From the IMG/VR virus record IMGVR_UViG_3300047284_000486, positions 1-25,488 of that record: a DNA stretch of 25,488 nt; one strand, given 5' to 3'. Both the position numbers and the translations under genes were made by a program. Positions 16,301 to 24,216 of the stretch are shown one piece after another. The first letter of the stretch is position 1, and each line of letters starts with the position of its first letter. This DNA is from a virus. A model generated the notes under the pieces. That model was not told where the DNA came from. It made no database searches and saw nothing but the letters and a program-made list of their open reading frames with translations.

Positions 16301-19300
16301 GCTCACGCGGCAAATTGATTCGGCTAACGAAAAGATTCTGGAACTGTCAAAGTCGACTAGCGGAAATATTGGTTTGGCTGCAAGGGAAATGTTGAGTGAC
16401 CTTGACGATTTCGCAGCATCAACATTTAGGACTGCGGACACAATAACTCAAGAAAGTCTTGACGAATATATTGCTCGCGTTGACGCTGTGTTTGATGGCT
16501 TTGTTGAGCAGGGAATTGTTCGCGAGGAAGAGATTTTCAATTTGCGCGCTGTCGCAACTTTTCAGTTGCGCCAAGGTTTTGTCACCGGCGACGTAAACAG
16601 AAACACGCTCAATGAATACAGAAACATTCTCAACGATGAATTGGGCACACACATTGACGGATTCATGCTCAAAAACAGAAAGACCGCCAATCAGCGTTCA
16701 ATGGCCGAAATTGGTGGTCTGCAAAAAACTATCCGAGAAAACCAGCAGAAGATTGATAAATTGCTGAAAAGCGATTCTGGCGACAATGATTATGTGAAAT
16801 ATACGGTTGCCGCTTTGTCGGGCGATTTGCGCACACAGGTCTCTGCTGTTGCTGAAACTCTTCAGGAATACCAGATATTCAATGAAGCGTATTTTTGGTT
16901 TTCCGCTTTTCAAAATCTTGCACCAGCAGGCGTCGTTATCCCAGAAACAGTGTGGTCGCACCTGCTCGCGTCAACGGCAGAAACACAATACGACGCTATT
17001 CAGCAGGGTCTTGATGATGCCATGCGAGCCAGAGAACTTGCTTTTGAAATGTGGAACGGAAGCATTTCCAAGTTGCCAAAACCAGAGCAGGCAAATGCTC
17101 TTGCGTTGGCGGTTGAATCATTGCCGATGGAAGATAGGCGGTTGATGAACCGATTTTTCGGTACATTGATTAGCGGTCAAGAATACAAAGAAATTAGCGA
17201 CCTCGACCGCGTGGTCCGTCAGGACCCGCGGTACACGCAGTTGCTGAATGAAATTGCGGACGTTGTTACTGGTAGGGCAACTCGCGCTGGTTCGCTGGCA
17301 CCCGGTGTTGTGGGCGGCTTGGGGGCTGCTGGTCGAGAGGCTGCTCCGCAAGCCGTAACATCAGGAAGAGTAAACGCTTCGTTGCTCATTGCTGACATTA
17401 GGAACGAATCTTCGTTGAAAAAAGTTAGAGGGTTGTTGACAACAACACACAAACGAACTGGGGCAAGATTTGGCGATGGCTCACTTGTGCAGAAGAAATG
17501 GCTAACGCAGAAAGAGGCTGAGGATTTTCTTGTTCGATTGCAGGATTTGGAAGTTGATGCACGCTTGCGGGTAAAAGAAATTACCGCAATGGTAAAAGAG
17601 AATTCCAAGTCCAAGAATAAGCGTCAGATGCAGGCGGAGATTCGTGGTGACGAATTTGGTTTGAGCGGATTGTTTAGGGCTGCCACCCAAAGCCGTGCCA
17701 ATGGTACGGGAGCAAGGGTTAGCGAATGGTTTGCTCGTGCAATCGGTGGAGGAAAAACAGCGGAGGAAGCCAAGGCTCTTGGTTCCCGTGTTTACACAGG
17801 CGTTGGCGGCAAGTATCGCACGACGGGCACATTCGCAATCAACCAATACGGTAACTCTGGTGACATCATCATGGGTGGAACGTTTGCTAATGTCACGGGA
17901 GATATCGAAAAACCTTTGGCTCGGCAGTACAAGTACATCACCGAATCAGAGTCGCACTATGGACAGGCATACGACCGTCTTGCTAAGCGCAAGACTGCTT
18001 TGCGCGCATTGATGCGTGACTCAACCGTCAGTGAAGAAATTGCGGTCGGCAGACTTCCTGACGGAACTCTGATTGATGAAAGAGGGAATGCGATTGTTGG
18101 TCGCGTGGACACGGAGGGTGTGCTCGGACCGATGAGTTATATCATTGCCTTGGAGGGTCAACTTGACGAGTATCGTCAAGCACTCAAGCAATTCGGCATT
18201 GACGACATGGAGTTCAAGAAAATCAAAGCGCTTGAAGATGGGGCTTTCAAAGTCAAGAGTCGTGCAACTGCAGCAGAAAAAGAAATTGCGAGACTTCAGC
18301 AGGAAGATTACGAATTGTTCAAGGCTTCTCGCGACCCACAACAGGTCGCCTACATTCAAGCGATTCTTCGCGGCGAGTACGACGAGCCGCAGCCAGCAAA
18401 CCTGCACCCAAAGGTTCGGGATGCAGTTCAAGGACTAATTGAATCACGTAGGACTCAAGAAAAGATTGAATCGACTCGTGGCTATTTGAGTTCGATTGAT
18501 AGGCGTTCTTTGCACAAATTCATCAAGCATCTTGCTGGATACAACTTGGGACACAATACGGATACCGGAATGGGTGGTTTGCGTGAGTTGTCATCGCGTG
18601 TTGTGAATCCGAACGCGCCACAAAAGAGATTGTATACGTCTGTTGAGTTTGCCAATTTGAAGAAGTTTGCGCAAAGAATTGCCGAACAGCAAATCAATAC
18701 TCCCGAAGGATTCATAAAAGGCACCCCTGACTTTATTCTTGTCAAAGCAACAAGGGCACCATTTGTGCCAGAAGAGGCTGCCCAAATAATTGCTTCACGT
18801 AGAAACGACTACATTTTCATAAAGGACAATTTTAGATTCACCGACGAAATGCTTGCTGCGTTTTTGTCGGCAAACAAAAACGCCAATCTGCCAGAAAATC
18901 AACTTGCTTTGGTCCGCAGGGCGATTGACGATAGGACTGTTGATATCTGGAAAGCAGATACCACCGCGCCGCTGAGGTATGGGGATGCGTTTGACCCAGA
19001 GGAAACACTTGCGGTGTTGACAATAACAAGCACCGGGGACACCAGAATTTTCAACGGCACCGATGTCTTTGGATATTCTGCGCCGGTCAGGGATACGACC
19101 ACATTCCCGACGATGGAGATTGATGGCGTCACCATTCCCATCACTTTTGACGAGTTGGAATGGGACCAGTTGTTTGCCAAGCCAATGGATGTTCGTCAGG
19201 TTCGCAATAAGTTGGCAGCAAAAGAAGCCGAACGAAAGAAGTTGTGGTCTACCACGTTTGGCACAAATGAAAAGAAGATGGCAAAGTTGGATAAACTTGA

Positions 19301-22172
19301 CGCCGAAATTGAGGACTTGAAGATTCAAATTGTTCGCAATGATGCGAACAAACAAATGGAAATGGTCCGCCGTGCCCGCGCAATGCGAAACTACTTTGAC
19401 CAACCAGACGTCAAGAAGAAACTTGGTTTGAAGGCTGACGCATCACCAGAAAAAACTTTTGACCAATGGGCTGACATGAATGCAAAGAACATGTCAATTC
19501 GCGACACGCCTCAATTTGTTGAGGACCGCGTAAAAGAATTAGACAACGCTTGGGATAGTTCGTACGAGGCAAAGGTTATTTCGGAGCATCGCGCGGCGAG
19601 CACAAAGGCAAAGAACTCTGCCATGACATTGCAGACTGCTTTGGCTGGGGGAAGGGCGGCTTGGCTTGCCGACAAGGTAAATGCCATCGAGATTGCCCGT
19701 CAACGTAGTTTGGAAAAGGCTGGACAGTCGGTTGAAGAGGCATTGAAGAGGTTGGAGCGTTTTGCCGTTCAAATTGTTTCAAGGGAAAGTTCTGTTGCTT
19801 CGGAGATTGCTGCGCAAAAACTGAATGTGAAAGTCGAGAGTCTTGCGGAACTGCTTCGCGACCCGGCATTCCGACCGGGCGCTTTGAATCAGGTGATGAC
19901 TGAATACGACAAGGCAATCAATGAAATAGTAAAGAAGTCTGGTTTGATTGAATCGGATTTGTTTGGTCCATCTGGTTTGCTCAGGTCGGTAACTGGAGAA
20001 GAAATTGTTACCGGTCAGGTTCAAAATGTGCACGCCGAAAAGATTATGGATGCGCTTGACGCAAGAGCCAAAGTCATCCGCGAATCAATTGAAAAGGGTT
20101 TGCGCAAGCCTGCTTCTGCTGCCGCAGCGCAGGCGGAACGCGCTGGTGCTGCTGCGCGCGAAGGAAACGTTCAGTTGTATGGTGCTGAACTTTACGATAG
20201 AACGATTCGGTCGGAGGTCGCGGCAAATACTGTTCAGTTGAAGAACTGGGAGAGGGCAGTGAAGGAGGCTCAAACGGCTGCAGAACTGACAGAGAAAGAA
20301 CTTAGGCAGTTTGAGGCAGCGGTTCTAAGCGGCAAGGAACCCAAGGCAAAAAGCCTCGGCTATGTTCGTGAGTATTATCGCGCCAAGAAGAACGCTCAGC
20401 GTGCAGCCGAAGGCGCACGCCAAGCATCGGATGCGCTTGAAGCATCTATGGCTAGGTTTGATTCCGCAATGTCTGCGTTCCAGAATCGTGGCGTCACAAG
20501 ACTGCGTGCCACAGAAGCGTATTCACGTGCACAGAACTTGAAGAAGTTGCGCAACAGCATGGATGCCTCCATCAAGAAGATGAAGGATGACAAGATTCTC
20601 AACACTGAGTTTGACGAATTTGGCGACAGCATTGAACGCCTGTTTGAAGAGTTGAACAAGATGGCTAAGTTCGGTGACGAGATTGATGAGATTTCCGCTC
20701 TCCGCGGTGTGCTCGTTCAGTATCAGGAACAGCGTGCGGACTGGTTGATTCGTTATCAGCAGCAGGCTGACACAAGGGCAAGAATCAAAGTTGTTGAGGA
20801 TGCATCAAAGACGATAAAGGATTTGGGTCCGTTGGCTTACTTGAATCCAGTGCTAACCGAAACGAATGCTTTTACGTTGGTGAACAAATTAGAGAAGGGT
20901 TTTGTTCAGTTTGGTGAACAATTCCCCAACCTAATGGCTGACCCGAGGGTCATGGAGATTTTTGAGAATGCCCACAGGTTGCGTGACCCAGCGTTTGCGC
21001 GTGCCGCGCAACGCTTCATGGGTCCGTACACAAAGTTCTTCAAGGCTTGGGCTGTTGCTACGCCGGGTTTCCATGTGCGCAACTCTTTCAGCAACGGATT
21101 CATGTTGTTTGCTGCTGGCGGCAGACCAGACAGCCTGTATCGAGGGCTGTTGGCGTTCAGGGCGCTGAAAGAAGCGATTGACAAGGGCGAATCTTTTGAG
21201 ACACATGTTGCCAAATTGTCCGCAGAGGAACAGGTTCGAGTTCGTGGTGCGTATTTTGCGATGATGGGTTCTGGTGGCGGTTTGATGTCTGATGTCGATT
21301 TGTCTACGGGTAGCAGATTGTATGCAAACAAGTTCACCAAGAAGTTGCAAAAGTTGGGTATTGCGGCGGACAATCACGCACGGTTCATGTTGGCTTACGA
21401 TGGCATGGACAACGGAATGGATGCTCTCACTGCTGCTGCCCGTGTGAAGCGGTTTATGGTTGACTACGAGGACACTTCGGTGGCTGATGCGTATATGCGT
21501 CAGATTATGCCGTTCTGGATGTGGACAAGCCGCAACCTGCCGCTTCAGATTCAGAACATTTTCTTGAACCCGAAGGCGTACCGTTTCTACACGGCGATGA
21601 GCAACAACTTCCGCGACGAAGATGAGACAAACAAGTTGCCGAAGTATTTGCGTGAAGTTGGTGCGTTTGCTTTGCCGGGTGGGAAAACCTATTTTTCTCC
21701 AGACCTACCATTTAGTCGTGTCGGTCAACAGATTGAGCAGATTCAGTCGCCTCGTCGCCTTGCTGCCGACGTGAACCCGCTGTTGCGGGTTCCGTTGGAG
21801 GTGATGCTTTCAAACAAGAAGTTCTATTCCGATATTCCATTCAAAGAGGGGCTACAGAAAGCCGATGGTCCAGTCGCTAATCTTGCTTCGTATCTTGCTC
21901 AGCCGTTCGGTCAGGGTGGGACAATGAAAGACGGTGGCAGGGGTGTCACCGACAAGGCGATGTACTCGCTGATGAACTACATTCCGATTGCTGGACAGTT
22001 TGAACGTCTGGTTCCGTCAACCGAAACATATCAGTCAAGACCGGGGTCAACACGTTTGGCGCAATACTTTGGTGTTCCCGTTCGCGAAATGACCGACCAG
22101 ATGAAGCAGCAGGAGTTGCAACGAAGGTTATACGAAATCAATGCACTACGAAGACAGCAGGGGCAGCAATGA
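13332..22172 (+). CDS. Giant structural/ejection protein candidate (2946 aa)
   Basis: This one continuous frame of 8.8 kb has no stop or obvious frameshift and starts at ATG 13332, overlapping the previous stop. Residues 148-190 carry MKGWGGRLIGFAGDLITDP, then INWLTLGSAGALRTAGN, a Gly/Ala-rich hydrophobic segment seen at the front of very large phage proteins. Residues of about 600-2450 are long charged helices. The C-terminal 400 residues are more conserved-looking: ATPGFHVRNSFSNGF near residue 2575 and QIMPFWMWTSRNLPLQIQN near 2725. This 'PGFHxRN ... PFWxWxxxNLP' pair recurs in large actinophage and other phage virion proteins, from memory. No lysozyme, protease or polymerase motif is evident. 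Position after three helical genes and size suggest the main internal protein that exits into the host envelope ahead of DNA, as podovirus ejection proteins do. Confidence 0.65.
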   Translation: MAAVAGGQNFDELLKRLAKVKPLPGSSADASGFVTQQMSTGLDLRDSVINSFRNSGGLDYQQIRDVAAGGSPVTSGPRGLLASTLNSAPAKAVLNGLNTIGVPMRLVNSTLKEVKDALDSDPNTKAGWNDYWKQVKDPTFGFGRVVPMKGWGGRLIGFAGDLITDPINWLTLGSAGALRTAGNLGAQGAFRAGVRESLEASGRLSAGAVGKTSLRETLGVRTLAGADGRFALAEEVRRLGGTASEVAGVAARGKLAVPKDIAEVMGLGKSGIYVAGTKVRLPGSGLLSEMTEKTLTKMRLGVLRSGVGDILQRAFTRRGVAADTKRFRMLLSKGMLPDDEVQLATMLLNSDTRFRAAANIARESTKRRVIDYAADADVDATRNTVYRVMENPDGVVASEAERRAAEKIRNFFMTELDFANKRFKAVDDGYIPRSLNNFLPHVLSDAAKAEFDKAYANPALEQVLTYLKVNPLEAQGSFKHRFITADQEFLGVPGSVHKGTIDGINAVTREKLGFDLFETDVIRMMTKYADTIGGAAGSAEMMRLMKESRFLLDARRVAAIDPQWMLDAKNGLAVVTKSLHDEGGALVDSVESVIGRMEKSFDDGALGQMVGRETAAAQKELNEIGKGLGKPVKNFIDEPITFVDFEGNTYRPSDMNLLLRVDAERQALIDAVNKFNLKQAEFSALFAPDGGGEMNMIHQILTSEHKRLTDAFDAAQAKLFALRQGIAEGKETTETLQALRVQSKEALKAAREATKKYSGTLRDYEFWADDFGTWMQESLKRVGQLREDITRDPVTGNILEKSLIPVRGRSLVPEDVSSETKEVLTRIIDAEERKILPPGMGLNENWLSQTFGNNSDPSLSKQLLIETAPQLVGQPARINQITSQSVTQSVIRGLTSADNIEQLSDSFGWMTIRLLKEAERRGGVEAREALARQLAEGVGGIGQMWQRAKKQVDILDSVYDTISLVARRKPTAAIKEFGKQAVDVSEQIAALTRQIDSANEKILELSKSTSGNIGLAAREMLSDLDDFAASTFRTADTITQESLDEYIARVDAVFDGFVEQGIVREEEIFNLRAVATFQLRQGFVTGDVNRNTLNEYRNILNDELGTHIDGFMLKNRKTANQRSMAEIGGLQKTIRENQQKIDKLLKSDSGDNDYVKYTVAALSGDLRTQVSAVAETLQEYQIFNEAYFWFSAFQNLAPAGVVIPETVWSHLLASTAETQYDAIQQGLDDAMRARELAFEMWNGSISKLPKPEQANALALAVESLPMEDRRLMNRFFGTLISGQEYKEISDLDRVVRQDPRYTQLLNEIADVVTGRATRAGSLAPGVVGGLGAAGREAAPQAVTSGRVNASLLIADIRNESSLKKVRGLLTTTHKRTGARFGDGSLVQKKWLTQKEAEDFLVRLQDLEVDARLRVKEITAMVKENSKSKNKRQMQAEIRGDEFGLSGLFRAATQSRANGTGARVSEWFARAIGGGKTAEEAKALGSRVYTGVGGKYRTTGTFAINQYGNSGDIIMGGTFANVTGDIEKPLARQYKYITESESHYGQAYDRLAKRKTALRALMRDSTVSEEIAVGRLPDGTLIDERGNAIVGRVDTEGVLGPMSYIIALEGQLDEYRQALKQFGIDDMEFKKIKALEDGAFKVKSRATAAEKEIARLQQEDYELFKASRDPQQVAYIQAILRGEYDEPQPANLHPKVRDAVQGLIESRRTQEKIESTRGYLSSIDRRSLHKFIKHLAGYNLGHNTDTGMGGLRELSSRVVNPNAPQKRLYTSVEFANLKKFAQRIAEQQINTPEGFIKGTPDFILVKATRAPFVPEEAAQIIASRRNDYIFIKDNFRFTDEMLAAFLSANKNANLPENQLALVRRAIDDRTVDIWKADTTAPLRYGDAFDPEETLAVLTITSTGDTRIFNGTDVFGYSAPVRDTTTFPTMEIDGVTIPITFDELEWDQLFAKPMDVRQVRNKLAAKEAERKKLWSTTFGTNEKKMAKLDKLDAEIEDLKIQIVRNDANKQMEMVRRARAMRNYFDQPDVKKKLGLKADASPEKTFDQWADMNAKNMSIRDTPQFVEDRVKELDNAWDSSYEAKVISEHRAASTKAKNSAMTLQTALAGGRAAWLADKVNAIEIARQRSLEKAGQSVEEALKRLERFAVQIVSRESSVASEIAAQKLNVKVESLAELLRDPAFRPGALNQVMTEYDKAINEIVKKSGLIESDLFGPSGLLRSVTGEEIVTGQVQNVHAEKIMDALDARAKVIRESIEKGLRKPASAAAAQAERAGAAAREGNVQLYGAELYDRTIRSEVAANTVQLKNWERAVKEAQTAAELTEKELRQFEAAVLSGKEPKAKSLGYVREYYRAKKNAQRAAEGARQASDALEASMARFDSAMSAFQNRGVTRLRATEAYSRAQNLKKLRNSMDASIKKMKDDKILNTEFDEFGDSIERLFEELNKMAKFGDEIDEISALRGVLVQYQEQRADWLIRYQQQADTRARIKVVEDASKTIKDLGPLAYLNPVLTETNAFTLVNKLEKGFVQFGEQFPNLMADPRVMEIFENAHRLRDPAFARAAQRFMGPYTKFFKAWAVATPGFHVRNSFSNGFMLFAAGGRPDSLYRGLLAFRALKEAIDKGESFETHVAKLSAEEQVRVRGAYFAMMGSGGGLMSDVDLSTGSRLYANKFTKKLQKLGIAADNHARFMLAYDGMDNGMDALTAAARVKRFMVDYEDTSVADAYMRQIMPFWMWTSRNLPLQIQNIFLNPKAYRFYTAMSNNFRDEDETNKLPKYLREVGAFALPGGKTYFSPDLPFSRVGQQIEQIQSPRRLAADVNPLLRVPLEVMLSNKKFYSDIPFKEGLQKADGPVANLASYLAQPFGQGGTMKDGGRGVTDKAMYSLMNYIPIAGQFERLVPSTETYQSRPGSTRLAQYFGVPVREMTDQMKQQELQRRLYEINALRRQQGQQ

Positions 22173-22702
22173 GAACGTACACAGGTAATCGTGATGGTGA
22201 CCACGGGAAGGCTCGACCGGGGTTGCTGGAGTTCGTCAAGACTGTTGAGCAGGTGACGGATAATGCGTTGTGGAACAACGGCACGTATGCGAGTCGCCCG
22301 ATGCGTGGCAAGCAGTCGTTGAGCGTGCACGCCACTGGGCGTGCCGTAGACCTGTCGTGGCGCAAGATGGGCAGGAAAGGCAAGCGGAACGGTTTGGAGG
22401 TGTCACGCTGGTTTGCGGACCTGCTGGTGAACAACGATGACTTGCTTGGCGTGGAGTGCGTTTTGGATTACCACCCCGCCCCGTGGGGGCGTGGCTGGTT
22501 GTGTGACCGTGGCGAGTGGCAGTCGTATAAGACTGCTACCTTGGGCGGCGCCCCCTCAGGGGACTGGCTGCACGTGGAGTTGACGCCGCGTATGGCGGAT
22601 AGTCCAACGCTGGTGAGAGAGGCGTGGTCTGATTTGGCTGACTCTGGGCTGCTGGCTGGGATGCCAATCCCGGTGCGAAAGACGGCAGAAAAACGTCAAT
22701 AA
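22169..22702 (+). CDS. M15-type zinc peptidase, probable endolysin
   Basis: The 177-residue product has SVHATGRAVD at residues 52-61, matching the SxHxxGxAxD signature of the M15 (VanX/DacA-like) peptidase family, with H54 and D61 as zinc ligands. DWLHVEL at about 132-138 provides the third ligand H135 and E137. Such enzymes cut peptide bonds in the peptidoglycan stem or cross-bridge. No binding domain, signal peptide or membrane segment is visible, so it would need a holin; candidates are at 1114 and 3172. It starts within the end of the giant gene (ATGA overlap), so a virion-associated, wall-degrading role is an alternative to a lysis role. It is the last rightward gene and its end overlaps the convergent gene. 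Confidence 0.85.
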   Translation: MRTYTGNRDGDHGKARPGLLEFVKTVEQVTDNALWNNGTYASRPMRGKQSLSVHATGRAVDLSWRKMGRKGKRNGLEVSRWFADLLVNNDDLLGVECVLDYHPAPWGRGWLCDRGEWQSYKTATLGGAPSGDWLHVELTPRMADSPTLVREAWSDLADSGLLAGMPIPVRKTAEKRQ

Positions 22703-22949
22703 TCTGATTGACCATCCCTTTCGGGATGTGTGTGACCATGCCGACGGTTGATGCCCTGTGTTCGTCTTCGTCTTCAGGGAACCATGATGCGGTGAGCGAG
22801 ATGTGTCCGTCTAGGCAGTCTTCCCACAGGAAGCCAACCGAAACCACACAGCAGGGTTTCGGTTTGTATTCTTTGACATCAATCCAACCGTTGTCTGAGT
22901 CGAATGCGTCGGTCCAATGTACGGCGACGAGTCGTGCTGGCAGTTTCAT
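22536..22949 (-). CDS. Conserved phage protein of unknown function (137 aa)
   Basis: I chose the start at 22949 (MKLPARLVAVHWTDAFDSD) because it overlaps the upstream stop as ATGA. The first 80 residues carry a pattern I recall from many phages: VHW-D-x(n)-GW, a VSVGFLWEDCLDGHISLTAS core and a closing HIPKGMVNQI. This is probably a small beta-rich protein. The role is unknown. The last 50-odd residues are Pro/Ala/Ser/Gln-rich and lie antisense to the endolysin gene (167-base tail overlap), so they may simply be a run-on to the next stop rather than selected sequence. Confidence 0.6.
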   Translation of the reverse strand: MKLPARLVAVHWTDAFDSDNGWIDVKEYKPKPCCVVSVGFLWEDCLDGHISLTASWFPEDEDEHRASTVGMVTHIPKGMVNQIIDVFLPSFAPGLASQPAAQSQPNQTTPLSPALDYPPYAASTPRAASPLRGRRPR

Positions 22950-23209
22950 TGTTGTTCCTCCAGATGTTCTTTCATGTTGTCTACGAGATGTTCCACGAAC
23001 GATGAGATGCGTAGCCAAGCGTACGGGTCGCCGCCCACTGCCCTGTCCCATGTTTTGCACAGGTCAATAACATCTTCGCGTGTTGCGCTAATCATCATCG
23101 TGACGATGGTGTTGGTGTTGCGCTCAATGTTTTCCATTTTGCGTTCCATGTTGTCCGCTTCAGTTTTGGACATGAACTCATAAATCCAGTCACCGTTTTC
23201 TGCTGACAC
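22946..23209 (-). CDS. Small acidic helical protein (87 aa)
   Basis: A GTG at 23209 is chosen as the start because a strong AAAGGAGGG ribosome site (23217-23225) lies seven bases ahead of it. A later ATG at 23173 is possible but has no good site. The product (MSAENGDWIYEFMSKTEADN) is helical and acidic, with ERKMENIERN, IDLCKTWDRAVGGDPYAW and a C-terminal VEHLVDNMKEHLEEQQ. The family and role are unknown. Its place in the replication/metabolism operon is the only hint. Confidence 0.65.
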   Translation of the reverse strand: MSAENGDWIYEFMSKTEADNMERKMENIERNTNTIVTMMISATREDVIDLCKTWDRAVGGDPYAWLRISSFVEHLVDNMKEHLEEQQ

Positions 23210-23375
23210 GAGTCTTCCCTCCTTTGTTGTGAATGTAGATGGTGTTCTCTGGTAGACCATTGACTGTGACACCTTGACCCATCTCCACGTCATCAAAATG
23301 CGCAGCAAGAATTTTGACAATCTTCGCCACATCAATCGCCCTGTCGAATCCCAGTGTCACCTGCCGAAAAGACAT
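23190..23375 (-). CDS. Small protein of unknown function (61 aa)
   Basis: The start at 23375 is supported by an AGGAG site six bases upstream (23382-23386). The product reads MSFRQVTLGFDRAIDVAKIV, then KILAAHFDDVEMGQG, and ends HNKGGKTRVSRKR: an alpha/beta-looking core with a basic tail. It overlaps the upstream gene by 44 bases and the downstream one by 20 bases, large for this phage. It is accepted because of the ribosome site and its regular composition. The function is unknown. Confidence 0.55.
   Translation of the reverse strand: MSFRQVTLGFDRAIDVAKIVKILAAHFDDVEMGQGVTVNGLPENTIYIHNKGGKTRVSRKR
23217..23225 (-). promoter_or_regulatory. Ribosome binding site fixing GTG start at 23209
   Basis: AAAGGAGGG on the minus strand, seven bases before the GTG. 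It lies inside the coding end of the preceding gene and argues against longer or shorter starts. Confidence 0.75.
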
Positions 23376-24216
23376 CTTCCTCTCCTAGTTCTAGTTTGAA
23401 TGTTTCATCGAGCACCATCAGCCCGATGACGCAATATCCTACGATGTCAACGAGTGTATCAATGAACGATTCGTTGATACGTGGGCTGGTTGCCTTGCCT
23501 TCTTTCAAGAACATTCTGGAGAACTCTAGGTTGGCGAGACGCTCATACTTGTCGTTGAGTCGCACGATGATGCCTTTGATTCCGAACCTGTCAATGTTCT
23601 TGTGTCCATAGTCGTGTTGTTTGCTGGACAGCAGGTGAGCCATTCTGCCGGTATCCCATTCGTCAAGACTTCTGAGATAGGAGATGACTGGTGATGCGAC
23701 TACGACGAACGCATTGGCGTTCGGTTCGGAGTCGTTGTGGAAGGTGATGCCGATGAGCGCATCAATCCTGTCACGCAACGCACCAAAGTCAAGTGTGTCT
23801 GTTGCGCCAGAGATTGACGCAAGATGACCGCACCATTGTGCTGCTGATTGTCCCCAAGTTTTAGCCATGTCGTACTTCTTTCTGATGAGTGGATTCATTT
23901 CTAGTTTACTTCGCAGATTCTTGTAGGCGGTGTCGCGTATGCGCATAATGTGTACGTCGGAGTAGCCAAGGATTTTTCCTGCGGCACGCAGCGACTTGGA
24001 TTCGTGTAGTAGAAGTTCAATGACTTTGCGTTGCCTTTCTGGCAACGCCATGACTGCTTCCACTACGGCTTCACGCAGTTCGCTGATGTCTTCGGAGTGT
24101 GGCGGCTCTTCACCGGGTTTCATTTGCATCAGCACTTCCAACGCTGATGACGGTTCGTGGCTGGATTCCATTCTGTCGAACACATCGGTGCGAAACAGAA
24201 TGTGTTTTTTAGCCAT
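23332..24216 (-). CDS. Sigma-70 region 4-like HTH fused to DUF1599-like domain
   Basis: I chose the start at 24216 (MAKKHILFRTDVFDR), which overlaps the upstream stop by eight bases; a 10-residue extension lies in the other gene. Residues 46-105 match sigma-70 region 4: VVEAVMALPERQRKVIELLL, then KSLRAAGKILGYSDVHIMRI and AYKNLRSKL. Residues of about 185-272 resemble DUF1599, the nucleotide-modification-associated domain: KQHDYGHKN (199-207), FGIKGIIVRLNDKYERLANL (211-230) and ESFIDTLVDIVGYCVIGLM (249-267). The DUF1599 type is an all-helical, MazG-like group linked to phage nucleotide metabolism. The first domain would bind DNA or RNA polymerase. No region 2 is present, so this is not a complete sigma factor. 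The fusion is unusual; both domain calls are by motif only. Confidence 0.65.
   Translation of the reverse strand: MAKKHILFRTDVFDRMESSHEPSSALEVLMQMKPGEEPPHSEDISELREAVVEAVMALPERQRKVIELLLHESKSLRAAGKILGYSDVHIMRIRDTAYKNLRSKLEMNPLIRKKYDMAKTWGQSAAQWCGHLASISGATDTLDFGALRDRIDALIGITFHNDSEPNANAFVVVASPVISYLRSLDEWDTGRMAHLLSSKQHDYGHKNIDRFGIKGIIVRLNDKYERLANLEFSRMFLKEGKATSPRINESFIDTLVDIVGYCVIGLMVLDETFKLELGEEDVFSAGDTGIRQGD

Noticed and set aside
14421-16313. Two long antisense frames (352 and 275 codons) inside the giant gene
   Set aside because: Basic, Cys/His-scattered composition typical of antisense shadows, no ribosome sites, and the plus-strand frame is continuous.
22713-22728. Six-base hairpin CATCCC/GGGATG at the convergent junction as a bidirectional terminator
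   Set aside because: Short stem, no U-run on either side at the right distance, and it is part of the HIPKGM coding segment of the leftward gene.
23210-23335. N-terminal extension of the 87-residue leftward protein (up to 23335)
   Set aside because: The strong ribosome site at 23217-23225 and overlap with the 61-residue gene favour the GTG at 23209.
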